The position numbers were made by a program, and so were the translations under genes. Shown here piece by piece: positions 13,193 through 25,145 of a stretch of DNA of 64,000 bases (the first letter of the stretch is position 1; each line of letters starts with the position of its first letter). A model generated the notes under the pieces. The model worked only from the letters and a program-made list of their open reading frames with translations, made no database searches and was not told the DNA's origin. Source of the stretch: Trochalopteron elliotii (taxonomy: Eukaryota > Chordata > Aves > Passeriformes > Leiothrichidae); contig JANPWX010000173.1 of the NCBI GenBank assembly GCA_024734555.1, forward strand, positions 1,782,331-1,846,330, in the 5' to 3' direction.

Positions 13193-16100
13193 ATATCTGA
13201 CTTGGAGTAAATCCTAACTTCCGGCTCTCAACAAAACGAAACTTTTTAGCTTTATACCTGTGATATCACAAAAACAATTTTAATGGCTATTTGGTTTTCT
13301 GTTATTTGAAGTAACAGAGATAATGAAGTAATAACTGAGGTTTGAGATTACCAACCTGGAAAACAAAGTTCTGAAATCAGGAGGGCAAATCTTCCCCCAT
13401 GGGCCCTGTAGAAGGATGAGTATCTCATGCTCTAAATCCATGTTAAGTAAGCACCCATATAGAAGTTACAAAAATCATCAATTGAGCAAGTACTTTTGTC
13501 TTTCACATGGACACTCTCTCAATAGAGATTCTGCACTTCAAAAGGATGAAGGGTTGGATTTTTGCCCTCAGCATTGCTAAAGCGTAACCAAATCCATCAA
13601 CAGAGTATCCACAAAAGACAATTCTGAGACTCCTCCTTCCCTAGTCTTATCCACTGTAAAGTTTGCATGCTACGGTACATTTCAGGATATGCAATTTACA
13701 CTGGCATTGATTACAGAAAAGAAAGATTTCCCTATTCTTCTCTAATCTCAGGCCATTAGGTGCCAAGTGGTTCAACAAAGCAGTTAACAATGATTCCAAT
13801 CTGACTGCTTGTATGCTTAAAATAAAGCCAGCAGTTATAACTATTGCTGTATCAGGGCCAAAGTATTCTGCAATTTTCCAGTCCGATTCTATGCTGTCTA
13901 TAAACAACAAAAACAAATTCACCATGAAAGTAAGTTCCCTACACATTTACAAATCTATTCAGGGCATTGAAAATAATGTCTATCCATCAGTTACAAAATA
14001 CTGGACAGTAGCAATCACACACCAAGTATACAAGGATCCAAAAGTCTCATTCAAGGCCTAAGGCACTGAAAATTAAAATGCAAAACTCAAAGTTTTCCTC
14101 CACAGTTTCAATAAAATTCACTATATGCTTTTTGTGTTCCTAAAAAATACAGGCTTGCTGATGATAAATCTTGTAGGCAATCAAAAGAAAACTGAGAACA
14201 AGAAAAGCTATTGATGCTCCCATCATAGAGGGTTCCCTCAACTGCAGCAAAGCTGTTCTTGACTTTTACTGGTACTGCAGTCAGGCTTTTTCACAGTAAA
14301 GTAATCCAGTGCCTGAATGAGACTACTGGGTTAAAAAGTAATAAAGTGAAGTCAAGTGAGACCTAGTAAAACTTGTATTTGTAAAATACACCTGCAGAAA
14401 ACAAATTATCTACCAATGCTAGGCCCAACCACACATTACTTTTATACCCTGTGCAGGCCTGGAATTTCCCCACGTTTCAGCTCCCCCAGAACTCAGCCCA
14501 CCCCATCCACTTAGAGTACCTACTGCCAAACCTAATGCATTAAAAAAGAAAAGCTGACTCTCGATCGAGGGCAAACTGTGAACCATAATGTTAAGAACAG
14601 CAAAAAGATTTAACATTAAAGACATTTATACAAGCCCCTCGTTACCAGTCATTTACAGATCAGTAGAATCCCACTAAGCACAGTCATGGAGCTACCGAAG
14701 TATTTGGGAATCAGATTAAAACACTGCCATCACAATTTTCATTGCCTGAATCTTCTTTTACTAGCTGGGGGGAGGCAGTCCCCACTCACCGATCAGAAAC
14801 TGCTTGAAAATAAAAGCACTACACAATGTGATCTTTTGACTATAAATGTCACAAAGCAGTATTTCACACGCTATAGTTTGATGTAATAGAAACATCCAGT
14901 ACAAAGAATTACCAGAGATGCTAAACTGACTTTTACAAGGCAGCAAGGCCAGGGTAGGTGTCAAGAAGGGAGGGATTTGTTAAAACTGAGGTTCTATGCA
15001 GCTGGATTTCCAAGTGCACATCCCTATCTATATGCAGACATTTACCACATTTACTGAAGAAAAGCTAAAAGCCTAGTATGAACACTGGAATCCCTGTGTA
15101 AGTGACTTCAACGTGAAGGGGTATTTTTGAATGCACAGACTGAGACCAAGACGGCCAGTAGCTTTCCACACCCTTGGAAATATATATATATTTTTTAATA
15201 TGTTAGTGTATAGTAAATGTGGAATGGTGACTAATAGCTCAGAAAGGACTAAACACAGACACAAGCAATCCTCTGAAGCAGCTCTTGGAACAACACTCCT
15301 AAAAACTGTGAAAGTGGTAGTATGAAGAAATAATCTTGGGCATTTTCTATAAGCTTCAGGGCAAAGCTTATCCTACTATCACCTACCTTTAAGAAACCAC
15401 ACTCACTTCCTAAGAGATAAAATAAAGGCTGGGTAAACCTATCTCTCTCTTAGCATCTTGTACAATTTTTCTTCCAAGCTGAGCTGTGTTTTGGTCACTC
15501 ATATCACAGAAGTACAGCAACAATAAACTGCCTAAGTAATACTTCTGTCTCACTGTGTCACTTGTTATTGCATATGGTAACCTGCAAAAAAGGAACACTA
15601 ACAATTAAAGCTAAATACAGCAGAAGTATCTTTGACATGCACAAAGTTCCTCTGCACTTGACACTCTCATTGAAACGTTTACAAGGAATAAAAGTAGTGC
15701 TACAGTTGGTCTAGTAGCTTCAAAATGCTCCATAAGAAACTGTCTCTGAGCAACAATAAAGGCAGCCTCTGTCATGAGAAGTCATTAATCTACTCAAGTA
15801 TCCCAAGCTCAGCCAGCAATCTCTAGTTCTGACTTGAGCTGACTGTGTGTTATCTGTTCCTCATCACCATGCCCCACTTCAAGAGGAACTTGAATTGCTG
15901 TTTTTAACACTATTGCTGGCCACACACACTACACAGGACTGAGTAAAACAGGCCTTGGTAATGCAGAGCAAAGTGTGGTGATCAAGAAAACTGTGGAATT
16001 TACCTAAGATTCCTACACAGCAGATGCTGCATGTTCCTTAGTCAGTATGGTGTCAGGTTAATGGACAGCATTAAAGGGTACAGACTGCTTTATGCCAAAG

Positions 16101-18274
16101 CACTGCTGCCCTGTTCCAATCAAACACTTTCTGCATGGGTTTCTTGAAGCATTACTCCCACCATCAGCCTAAAATACAGAAGGGGCAAGCAACTTCGTGT
16201 GTGTGAGGTGCACCTGCCAAGGGAGGTTTTAAACACTTTCTAGATGTGCCATGGCTTTTCTCTCTTCCTCTCCTCTCAGCACACACTGCATTGATCCTGG
16301 CTGACACAATTTTTCTTGCTATCCATTTTCTTGGGACAATCAGCAAAATTTCTATTTTGTTCTGTTTCCTCAGCAGTTCTTCCCATCATGATCAACCCAC
16401 AGTTAAAGAGAAATAGAAGCAAAAACTATTGCTGAGGGCAACACCACAGGAATATATATATTCTCACATAGGAGATATCATCTGCAGTCCTAAGGAGAGT
16501 ACAAGAGTCCAAAGGGGAGGACAAAGGTAACAAAGGGCTGCTGTGGAGAAACACACAGGCCTGTACTGGTCAAAAATGATGGTTCAACCTGCAGTGTTTT
16601 GCAGAGAAACCTCAGATCATGAGAAAGTACCACACTGCACATGGCATTGCTAATATGCATCAGGATTGGACTATGTGCATTACAGCAAGGCAGATATGAA
16701 AGAGAAATTTCTAAATGGTATTATTAGATGTGTTCAAACTAGGTAACAAACTAGGTACAAGATCTAGTCCAAATTTGCTTTAAGGAACAGCTGAACTCTG
16801 CTAAGCCCCAACCAACATCTAATGGATGTCTTACTGCTAGAACAGGGTCCTTGCCTCTGCCCAACTTCCCCTATCTGAATCATCAATTTGCTTGTAATTC
16901 CAAGTCACAGAGTTTCATCGATGTCACTGGAGTTAAGAATCCAAACAATTAGTTTGATTTGTAAAGCTGAAAGTGTTTTATATTCCAACAACCACCCCTC
17001 ACAATGCCCAAATTAACTGGTGAATGTGTAATCACAGCACAACACACTTATCTCCACGGTTCTGAGACAATGTTCCTTCTTGAAACTGCCTTATTTCTTG
17101 GAAGCCTGGGGCAATAGTTACCAATCATCCAGCACTGAAACATTCTCCTGTTATTTGCTCCTTCAGCAAAATAAATATGCTAAATAACTTAAACATACTT
17201 AAGACTGTACATATAGAACAAGATATCGTTTGGTGTAAAATGCCCAAGAGCACTGCCTTTAGCAGCATGATACTATGGGATTTACAGTAAGTGAGAGACT
17301 GGCATGAGAAGCATCTGAAGTGTAATTCATCAAGATACATAGTAAAAATGTTTGATTTTTACATAGTGGAGAGACCTCCCCTTGCACACAGAGAAACACT
17401 TTTTCATGTAAGAACAATGAAGTCCTGGTACTGGATACTGTCAGCTGTTCCATACACTCATGCTAGCAACAGAAAACATCTACTAGAATTATCTCTGTTC
17501 TCTGGAATTATTACACGTTTTTACTTTTCTAATTTGATTTGCTTAGCTGTTTGTTTCTTACTGTTGCTTTCCTCCCAAAAATTACAGCCTTGCTGCTTTA
17601 CTAAAATATTAAAGCAACTCTTTAACAACTTTTAGTTTTGAATTATTTTACATCAAAAGACTTCTGAAAAGATGCACTTTTCAATAAAGTTCAAGCTCTT
17701 GGACTTGTTTTAATTCATATCTGAGTAAAACAAAGTCCGAATTTATGCCTCATAGATCTCCCCTACTCTTCTTCCACAAAACTTGCTAATGTTATGTTTC
17801 TATTCAAGCATTCCAGTTGATACATAGGATTTTCACATAACAGGCTTGGGATAAATGGTATGTATTACATCCCCAAGACTGTATAACCTGTAAGCAATTC
17901 ATAGGCAGCTGTCTTTTCTTCAGTTTACTAAAAAAGAAACTAAATCAGTCTCTGGCCATGCTCTTCTAAGGGTTTTTGAAATGTAACAAGCACAAAGAAA
18001 GAAGTACAGACCTTCAAACCAAGAGGTTTTCACATGGAATTCCTCCTGGAGTTACCCACCTGAGCACAGCACATCATGAGCCTTTACAGCTTCAGTGCAG
18101 GCCACCCAGCATGCTGGCACTGAAGGGTTTGAACTCCAAAGCCACTGCACACCTCTCTTCAGCCCCCCATCCCCCTTGAAACCTCATCACGCAGCTCAGC
18201 TCCCTTCACCAAGGTCCTGCTTCTCTCTCTGCCTTCCCCCATTCTCCTTTCTCTCCACCCTGCACCTTATTCCC

Positions 18275-18792
18275 TGTCCTGGGTTGTAGTATAAGATATG
18301 CACAAAGTATTCTATCACCATCTTCATGAACTGTTGAAACCAATTGCTGAAGCAGTGTTCTTCCAGGTTCCCCCTCCCTCTTCTGTTAATGGGTCTTCTG
18401 TTAATGACCCATCAAATGCCTACTGCATGACTCATAGGTAACTCCCTCTGGGAGTTATCTCTCTTTAATGGGCCATCAAGGACGACCCTCTGTATGACTC
18501 ATCATCCCACTGTGAGATGCTCCACCCACGGGGAGGAGCCAAGCATTCTCACCTGGATATAATCTGGGATTTGAGACAGTACAGGGCCCTTACCCACTGG
18601 ATTCCCAGAGGATCAGAGCTACAAGACCTTTCTACAGGATCACTGCTTCCATCATCCCGCTCAGGTTGTATTCTGACTCTGTCAGTGGTCTTTTGTATTA
18701 TTGCATGTATTTTATTTTACCTTTTTTTTCTTATTATTAAATTGTATTTCTGACTTGGAGCCTCTCACTCGTTTTGTTTTCAAACCACTACA
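18275..18792 (+). mobile_element. Solo LTR of an endogenous retrovirus (ERVL-like), antisense to ZNF516
   Basis: A 518-bp element begins TGTCCTGGGTTGTAG and ends CAAACCACTACA, the TG...CA ends of an LTR. The flanks are TTCCC on the left and CTCCC on the right, a 5-bp target duplication with one mismatch, as expected for ERVL-type insertion. Inside, a TATA-like TATAAT lies at 18558-18563 and an ATTAAA polyadenylation signal at 18736-18741, so its own transcription would run on the plus strand. A 15-bp tandem duplication sits at 18381-18410, and a related TAATG..CCATCAA..TGACTCAT module occurs twice (18402-18434 and 18467-18503). No internal retroviral genes flank it, so it is a solo LTR. The exact family was not identified. 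Confidence 0.5.
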
Positions 18793-21700
18793 CTCCCATC
18801 TCATCCCACTCCTTCACGGTGCTCATCTTCCAAGCAGGTCACCACACCACCAGTGATGCCTGAGGCAAACCAAGCACAGCCACACACCACTGTTTTGTAT
18901 TCACTGATGGAGTTTTTTTATATTCTGCACAGCCTTGTGTCCACCTCAGTCAGGTCAGGAGCTTCTCAGGCTGAAAGCAGTATTGGTACAGGGCCCAGCA
19001 CAACAGCCCTCACTCACACTTAGCCCCTTGCTGCACTGGTCAGTGTAGTGGAAACAATGTGTATACAACACAAGCAAATCAGTCTGTCCTTGAAGCAGTT
19101 CAAAAAATCAGAGAAGTCTGACAGAAGGGGAAAAAAAAGGCAAAGGGAAGGGAGAGTTGAGAGGAGATAAAGGAAATAGAATAGACAAGATGGTTTTCAC
19201 TGGAAGCAGCATTTCAAGGTGATACATCCTCTCCTTTCCCTGATGTCCTTCTCTGACATGGCCATGCTAGAACCAGCATTCCCTCTCCTTTATTCCTATA
19301 TAACACTCCTTTTCTTTTTTGTGTTTTCCCCTCCTAGATTAATTTTAACATTTACTTCCACCCCAGACTGACACTTACATGGAAGAAGAAGTATCACCTT
19401 TATGGCACTTCCTCACTGGCTGGGCTATCTCAGGTCTGTGCTTTTACTACACACTTGCCAAAAACCAAGAGGTATTTATACTCTTTTCCCTTCTTTTCCT
19501 CATGTTTCCACCTGCCAACAGCAGTCACAGCCTCAAAAATTATTCTTCCATTTCAGGACTGATATAGAGCCTAATGTAAAAAGCTCAAACACCTACGCCG
19601 CTAAAACCACCATGGCAATGAAGGAGGTCATGCCTTAAAAATACTAACCACCAAATTACTTTGATATATCTGAAAGTACATTTTAGGTGAGAAGCTGAAA
19701 GATTATAAAAATAGTGTTTTCCTTTTAGTTTTATCAACACATATATAATCTCTCTCTATTCCCTTAGTCATATCTCTGGGGTCCTTTTCAGGGAAAAATG
19801 AAAATCATGAAAAAACCTAACCAGAAACCTCAGTTTGGGGAAGAGGTGAGCAACAACCCACAGGTGGTTCACACAGCTTTGGATGCAATTCGGTGAACAT
19901 TCAGGTACAGTTTTGCAAGTGGATTGAATGATAAATAAAAATGAAGAATCATCTGGGGCAGGAATACCTCAAAAATATTCTAAGTCTGGTCTCAACAAAG
20001 CAACCGGGCTCTGAGCCACCTCTTCCCACATGGCTGTCACACAAAGCACAAACACTTCATGCATGATCTGTGCACAACAGGTATCACACAGCACACTATG
20101 TGTAACTCTAGAAAACTCAGTTTTACCCTCCCTCCAACCAGATGAAGTACACTTTGTAGTCAGCCAGTTTAACCCCAACAGCTGATAAACCGGGTTTGCA
20201 ACACTACACCCCGGTGCCTGAGAAACCATGATGCTACTCGACAAAGGCAGCAGGGGCAAATTACAGACGTGTTAAGAACAAAGGAGTGCCTGCCCTGGAG
20301 GCTCTCAACCCCAATTCTTGCTCTTCTCCCAGTGAGCCCTGTCAATACTTCCCTGCTGCTGCCACCCTCAGCCCTGACACCTGCTGGCCCTAAGTGACCA
20401 CAGAGGTGCCCTGCCAGCTTCCCTGCTGCAAGACACTCTGTGTCAACAGCACTCCTCAGATTAGTAAGAATTAAATGCACAAAGAAATAGTTTCAGCTGA
20501 GTCAAGGCCACAACATTCAATACTTGGCAGTCTCAAGGCCCTTTTTGTGACACAGGGTAACGTAGTAATGCATCAAAGGAGGAAAGAAAGAGTAAAGATA
20601 GGAAAGTTAAAAAAAAAAAAACCAACAGATATTGTATAACCTTATGAGTAGCATGAGATTTTCCTGATTACGGCCTGAGTAAAAATAATGCTGTAGAAAT
20701 AATTTCAGGAACAGGAACTGAGAGCCCTGTTTGTCTACCTCCAATGGGGAGGAAGCCTGTCCATGGGGCTGGAGCTCTAGTCTTGATGGAAAATCTTCAC
20801 CTGGAAGAGTAACTAAAAAAAGCTTCAGCAAAGGATAGCAAACTACAGCAGTTCTAGGACAAAATGTGCTTCAAGGCCATACCAGAACACCTCATTTTTG
20901 CAGGCATATACATGAGGGCAGAATCTGGCCTATATTCCATACGTCTTAAATTACTGTTCATAGGGGAGGGGAAAAAAACTCTCTTGAGTTAAAGCAGAAT
21001 CTGCAAAAGAGTAAAATTAATCCTACAGCTTGCTGGACAGAAGGACCCCAGTTTCTTAGAATACAATACCAGGGCAATGCCAATAAACCTGCATACAAAA
21101 AAAGAGACAACTGGGAAACTTTAGTCCTGAACATTTACCTATGAAAACTCATTTTAAACAGAAAAAAAAATAGCAAAAACCCCTTAAACTTTCTTTCAAA
21201 TTAAAAAAAAAACCTGTCACTCATAAAAAATGTTCCCTTCAGTGAGACAGTGATTTGAGTTAAATAACCTCTATTAATAGGCAACATTTCTCTTGCACTG
21301 AAACGTTTGTCATTTGCCAAATAAATACTTGATTAGCTCTTCAGCTGTGATGTTAGCAAATAAAAAATGCAGCAGCCATCTTCCCAGCCCATGACTCCAA
21401 ACATACCCCTTTTCCAAAAGGTGCCTTTATTCAGGCCCATCAGTTTGCTGCTTCTTTACAGTTAAAACAGTTAAATCAATTTGGTACCCAAAGAAGTGAG
21501 TTTCCAGTTGCTGGCATCAGTTAAGCCAGTAACTTAATTCCTATAAGAGCAAAGTGCTGTATGACTTACTCTCACTCCTGCAACAAGGGCTCAAAGCATG
21601 AGTTGAGGCAAGAAGCCAAACAGGCAAAGAGATGAGACAACTCCTCTTGTTAGAAATAAAATATGGAGACCACGTAGGAATATCTTTCCTATCTGAACAT

Positions 21701-22902
21701 CATACGAAGAAGTGTTGTGGTGTTTTCAGCCCATCTCCAGAGAGATGGTTTTCCATCACAGCAGTTCTGATTGCAGCACTGTGCATTACACTGGTGAAAC
21801 ATGGCAGCCCCATTTAACTCCAGACAAAGCCGCAATTTTATCATCACACCTTGTATCAGCTCTACCAAAGTGTTTCAGGTGGCAGCTGACGGACTTGCAC
21901 ACAAAGTAGGCATGTACACATAAAGAAATGTAAGTCTTCAAGAATCCAATAGCAGATGGGAAAGCCAAATTCTGAGTCTTTTAAACATGCAAGTAATCAT
22001 ACTGCAAATATTTAAGACTCTGTAAGAATCCAGCTTTCACTGGACTTTTTGGAGTTGTTTTTTATGGAAAGGTGAAAAAGCATTAAAAATTTGGTGTTCT
22101 TGGATTAGTCTGAAGACATCCAACATTGCTCCAAAAATTTATCGAAAACATGTAACAATTCACAATTCTGGAAAATGTTGCTTTGTTGCTGTGGGGTCTG
22201 AAGCCAGGAGAAAAGGCAACATTATATAATATCCTGAAAGAGCAAGGTAATTGAAAAAACCTACTCTCTTTCACAATGGTGCAGATTACTTCATCCACGA
22301 TGGTCTTGAAAATGAGTTTAACACTATAGATAACTATGTTCTTCACAACAAAAGGAATGAAAATGAGAGGAAACCGTTTTTGTTCACCAAACAGAAAACA
22401 AACAAAAACCAGCAGAAGGGCTGGTAAGGAAAGAATGGTTAATCTCATTTCTAAAAGGGTATTATAAACAAAGCATGGTGAACAACAAAAATAAAGGATT
22501 AAAAAAAAAAGATACGAAAGTGCTTAATGGTGTTCTTTTAAATATTTACTTTGCTGCTATTTGGAGAATAATTTGTTCCATTTAGTAGCATTGGGCTCAA
22601 AGGACTGCTTTAATCCAGAGAGATTAATTATAGCCTTTGGAGTTATAAACACAATTTGGGAAGCGAAGCGGAGAAGAGGAAAAGAGACTCCTCTCACGCT
22701 GGCACTTAACAAGTGTATGTGCTGTGGGGCTACACTACGCAGGCTACACCTGTACACTGCAGGCCTAACACTGCACAGGACACCCATGAATTGTGGAGAA
22801 ACAGCCCCCAAGATATCCAGGGAAAACACTACCCTACCCTACTCTACAGTGTTGCTATAGGCAACTGAAATACTTCTCAGGTGTCCTTCATCAAAATACA
22901 AG

Positions 22903-22941
22903 TCCACCAGCACATTACAAAAATGTCATCTCACTTTTATT
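22903..22941 (-). terminator. Candidate intronic polyadenylation signal after the ZNF516 exon
   Basis: An AATAAA hexamer reads on the minus strand at 22941-22936, 87 bases past the stop codon that would be reached if the donor at 23098 were skipped. It is followed within about 10 nt by a CA dinucleotide and about 20-30 nt further by a GU-rich stretch (TGTGCTGGTGG). This is the usual layout of a vertebrate poly(A) site, but hexamers are common in AT-rich introns, so it is only a candidate. Confidence 0.5.
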
Positions 22942-23090
22942 ACCTGCACCAGAAACGAGTCTCCATACTAAGACAAGCAGTGGGCATAGGACCTTTAAAA
23001 CCTCTCACATATTTCTCCCTCTGGTCATCACTGTGTCCCAGACCAGGAGACACAGGGACCAGCAACAATTATTAGGGCAAAGCTGGGAGC

Positions 23091-23102
23091 GATCTTACCT
23101 AG
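23091..23102 (-). promoter_or_regulatory. 5' splice donor of the ZNF516 coding exon
   Basis: On the minus strand CTAG/GTAAGATC matches the vertebrate donor consensus (AG/GTAAG) closely. The exon ends at 23099 after the first base of a Gly codon (phase 1). If unspliced, the frame stays open for 22 more residues to a TGA at 23030-23028. Confidence 0.5.
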
Positions 23103-24908
23103 CAAGGGGTTGGCTGCTCCCTCCTCCGAGCTTTCCTCAGCCCCCTCCTCTCCCAAGCCAGAGGTGGCCGAGTCCTCCGGGGCGGATGCAGAGCCAGGAG
23201 TGCTGGGCCCACTGACAGACCCTGAGTCCCCCTCCTCACTGCTGGAGCCGTAGCGGTCGGGCTGGGCGGCGGTCCCGCCCTCGCTGCAGCTCCTCCGCTC
23301 CTTGCGGTGCACCCGCGAGTGCAGCACCATTTGGTGGTAGGTGCGGAAGATCTTCCCGCACTCAAAGCACTCGGTGGACTTGTTCTGGGTGGCCCGGCGG
23401 CTCTGCCGTGAGGCAGGGCGGTAGTCCAGATCCCCCGGGGCAGGCGGGCAGCTCTCCCCGGCTGGGACACTGCCAGTCTTCTCCAGGCGCCCACCGGTGC
23501 AGCTCTTCTTCTTGGGGTTGCTGGGTGAGTCCTGGTCTCGCTTGCGCTTCTCCTGGTTGACAAGGATATATTCCCTCTTATCCTTGTCATAAGTCACGTC
23601 TGCATCTGCCAGGGCTTCATCCCATCCCACATACTTCACATACTCTGAGGGCTCTACTACTTTTCCTTTGGTGGCCAGCTGCCAAGCTTGGTAGCTACTG
23701 ACCGGATCCAGCTCAGCTACTCTTTTCCCAGGCTGTCCTCTCGTAACTCTATCCAGCCCTACAGATGGCCGTAGATTGAGACACTGCAAGAAAAACTGCT
23801 TGGTTACCGAGGAGCTCAGGCTCCCATCAGTCAAGCCCTCAGCTTTATCCCCAGTGCTGCCTGGCTGCACACGGTAGTGAACAGCATTATGGACTTTCAG
23901 GCTTTCCATATTTGTAAACAGATTTCCACACTTGGTGCAAACTTCATACAGAGATAGGCCTGTCACAATTGTCTCCTCTTGTACCACATCATTGATAGTG
24001 GCAATCAGCTCCAAATCATTTTTTGGTTTGTTTTTGCTCCCAGACCTGGGGCCATGCGACTTCATGTGGTTTTTGAGAAACCAGGGCTCTTTGAATCTCC
24101 TGCCACAAATATGGCACCCATGATCAAATGACCCCCTGTGCTTTTTCATGTGAGCTTTCAGGAACCAGGTTTGACTAAAGGTCTGACCGCAGACTTCGCA
24201 CGGGAACTCTCCCGCATTCAGCTCGCTCTTGCAGTTCTCAGTGTAGCTCTCCCCATTGGGGACCTGAGCTGTTATATGGTCCTTCTCTATGTGGTTTAAC
24301 AGCGTCTCCTCCCTCAGAGTCATGTAACTGCACAATCTGCACTTGAACGGTTTGTGGACCTGGTGCAGGTGCTGCTCCAGGTCCTTCTTCCTTTCAAATT
24401 TGTTTTTGCAGAAGGTGCAATGGTAAGAGGTCAGCTTGTCATCCTCCTCAGCTGGTGCCATCTCTGTGACCTCCTTCTTGCTGCTTCTCAACAAGATCTT
24501 GCTGCTGTCGACCTGAGCGGTACCGTTCAAGATCTTGTTGCAGGCAGACGTACTTTTAGTGGGGCTGGTGCACCCTCCAAGGCCCTCTGAAACACCCATC
24601 TCCCCCAGCTGTGCCTCTCCCATCTCTGCCTCGTGCCCCTGACTTAAAGTGCCTGTCCTGTGACTGCGGATGTGAATCTTCAGGTTGCCCTTTTGGGAAG
24701 CTCTGTGATCACAGTAAGGGCATTTGTAGGGCTTCTCACCCGTGTGCTTCCTCATGTGCTGCGAGAGGGAGCTCTGAAAAGGGAAACTTTTACCGCAGAT
24801 GCAACAGCTGTGGCACATAGTCTTGTCAGCATCCATGTCGTTCTTGCTCAGCTTGCCAGGGCTGGAGGATCTCCGTAACTCCATTTCTGCCTCTCTGCTA
24901 CGATCCAT
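23099..24908 (-). CDS. ZNF516: Zinc finger protein 516, N-terminal coding exon (partial gene)
   Basis: Encodes the first 603 residues plus one base of a nuclear C2H2 zinc finger transcription regulator; the full vertebrate protein is about 1,160 residues, so roughly the N-terminal half is here. Eight C2H2 fingers are visible (residues from the start at 24908): 35-55, 63-83 (joined by the TGEKP linker), 164-185, 190-211, 237-257, 265-285, 324-344 and 514-534; all have both Cys and both His. A bipartite basic nuclear signal lies at 454-468 (KRKRDQDSPSNPKKK) and a Ser/Glu-rich acidic tail at 555-600. The start is chosen because MDRSREAEMELRR matches my recollection of the family N terminus and has G at +4; the ORF is open 29 codons further up to an ATG at 24995 in weak context. 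Known for mammalian ZNF516: it acts with PRDM16 on the brown-fat programme (UCP1) and represses EGFR with CtBP/LSD1/CoREST. The closest alternative is the paralogue ZNF536, but the N terminus and inter-finger blocks fit ZNF516 better. The exon ends in phase 1 at a GTAAGA donor; later exons lie outside the window. Confidence 0.5.
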
Positions 24909-25120
24909 CTGTATTACTGCAACAGTGGGAAAGCGGGGGAGCAGGACAAAAGCATGTCCGGCAGCAGAGGAGGGCTGGACCACGTTCTCAATCATACGGT
25001 TCTGCAGAGAGGTGTTTTATTGCCTCATTCTCAGGGTAACGTTTCTCCTTTCAGCTGCTCTGCAGAGGCCACATCGCCAATTTACTTCTGTGTGCTCTGT
25101 AAGCGGATGGCATAGATCAT
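24909..25120 (-). other. ZNF516: 5' untranslated part of the ZNF516 coding exon
   Basis: This is the stretch between the splice acceptor and the chosen start codon. It holds at least three short upstream ORFs: 25120-25082 (12 codons plus stop, its ATG being the first three exon bases), 25074-25051 (7 codons plus stop) and 25028-25017 (3 codons plus stop). A fourth ATG at 24995 is in frame with the main ORF and would add 29 residues (MIENVVQPSS...), which have no recognisable motif. The presence of stops and the quality of the acceptor support a non-coding role. Earlier untranslated exons of the gene should lie at higher coordinates, probably beyond the window. Confidence 0.5.
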
Positions 25121-25145
25121 CTGAAACAAGAACAAAATCACACAA
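25121..25145 (-). promoter_or_regulatory. 3' splice acceptor of the ZNF516 coding exon
   Basis: On the minus strand the sequence TTTTGTTCTTGTTTCAG ends at 25121, giving a T-rich polypyrimidine tract and a CAG acceptor; the exon begins at 25120 with ATGATC. No AG interrupts the tract. A second, weaker CTCTCTGCAG acceptor-like site ends near 25002, also upstream of the start codon, so its use would shorten only the untranslated region. Confidence 0.5.

Larger units (their letters stand above)
1..23098 (-). other. ZNF516 intron downstream of the coding exon (partial)
   Basis: No exon-like ORF is seen on the minus strand over this 23.1 kb. In particular there is nothing resembling the later ZNF516 coding exon with its CPYC..HKR finger, so the intron continues past the window edge. 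The sequence is AT-rich with A-rich simple repeats (274-368, 12788-12809, 13144-13192) and one solo LTR (18275-18792). Open frames such as 6298-6747 (149 aa, +) and 10810-11541 (243 aa, +) have no recognisable domain and look like chance ORFs. A block at 10670-11230 and one at 18060-18290 are C-rich on the plus strand without clear gene signals. Confidence 0.5.

Noticed and set aside
23100..23560. GC- and CpG-rich stretch as a promoter CpG island
   Set aside because: It coincides with the 3' coding part of the ZNF516 exon and is explained by coding sequence; no start-site context.
23099..23590. 163-aa ORF on the minus strand overlapping the ZNF516 exon in another frame
   Set aside because: Arg/Pro/Ala-rich shadow of the GC-rich 3' part of the exon; no domain, and the ZNF516 frame clearly carries the conserved finger at 514-534.
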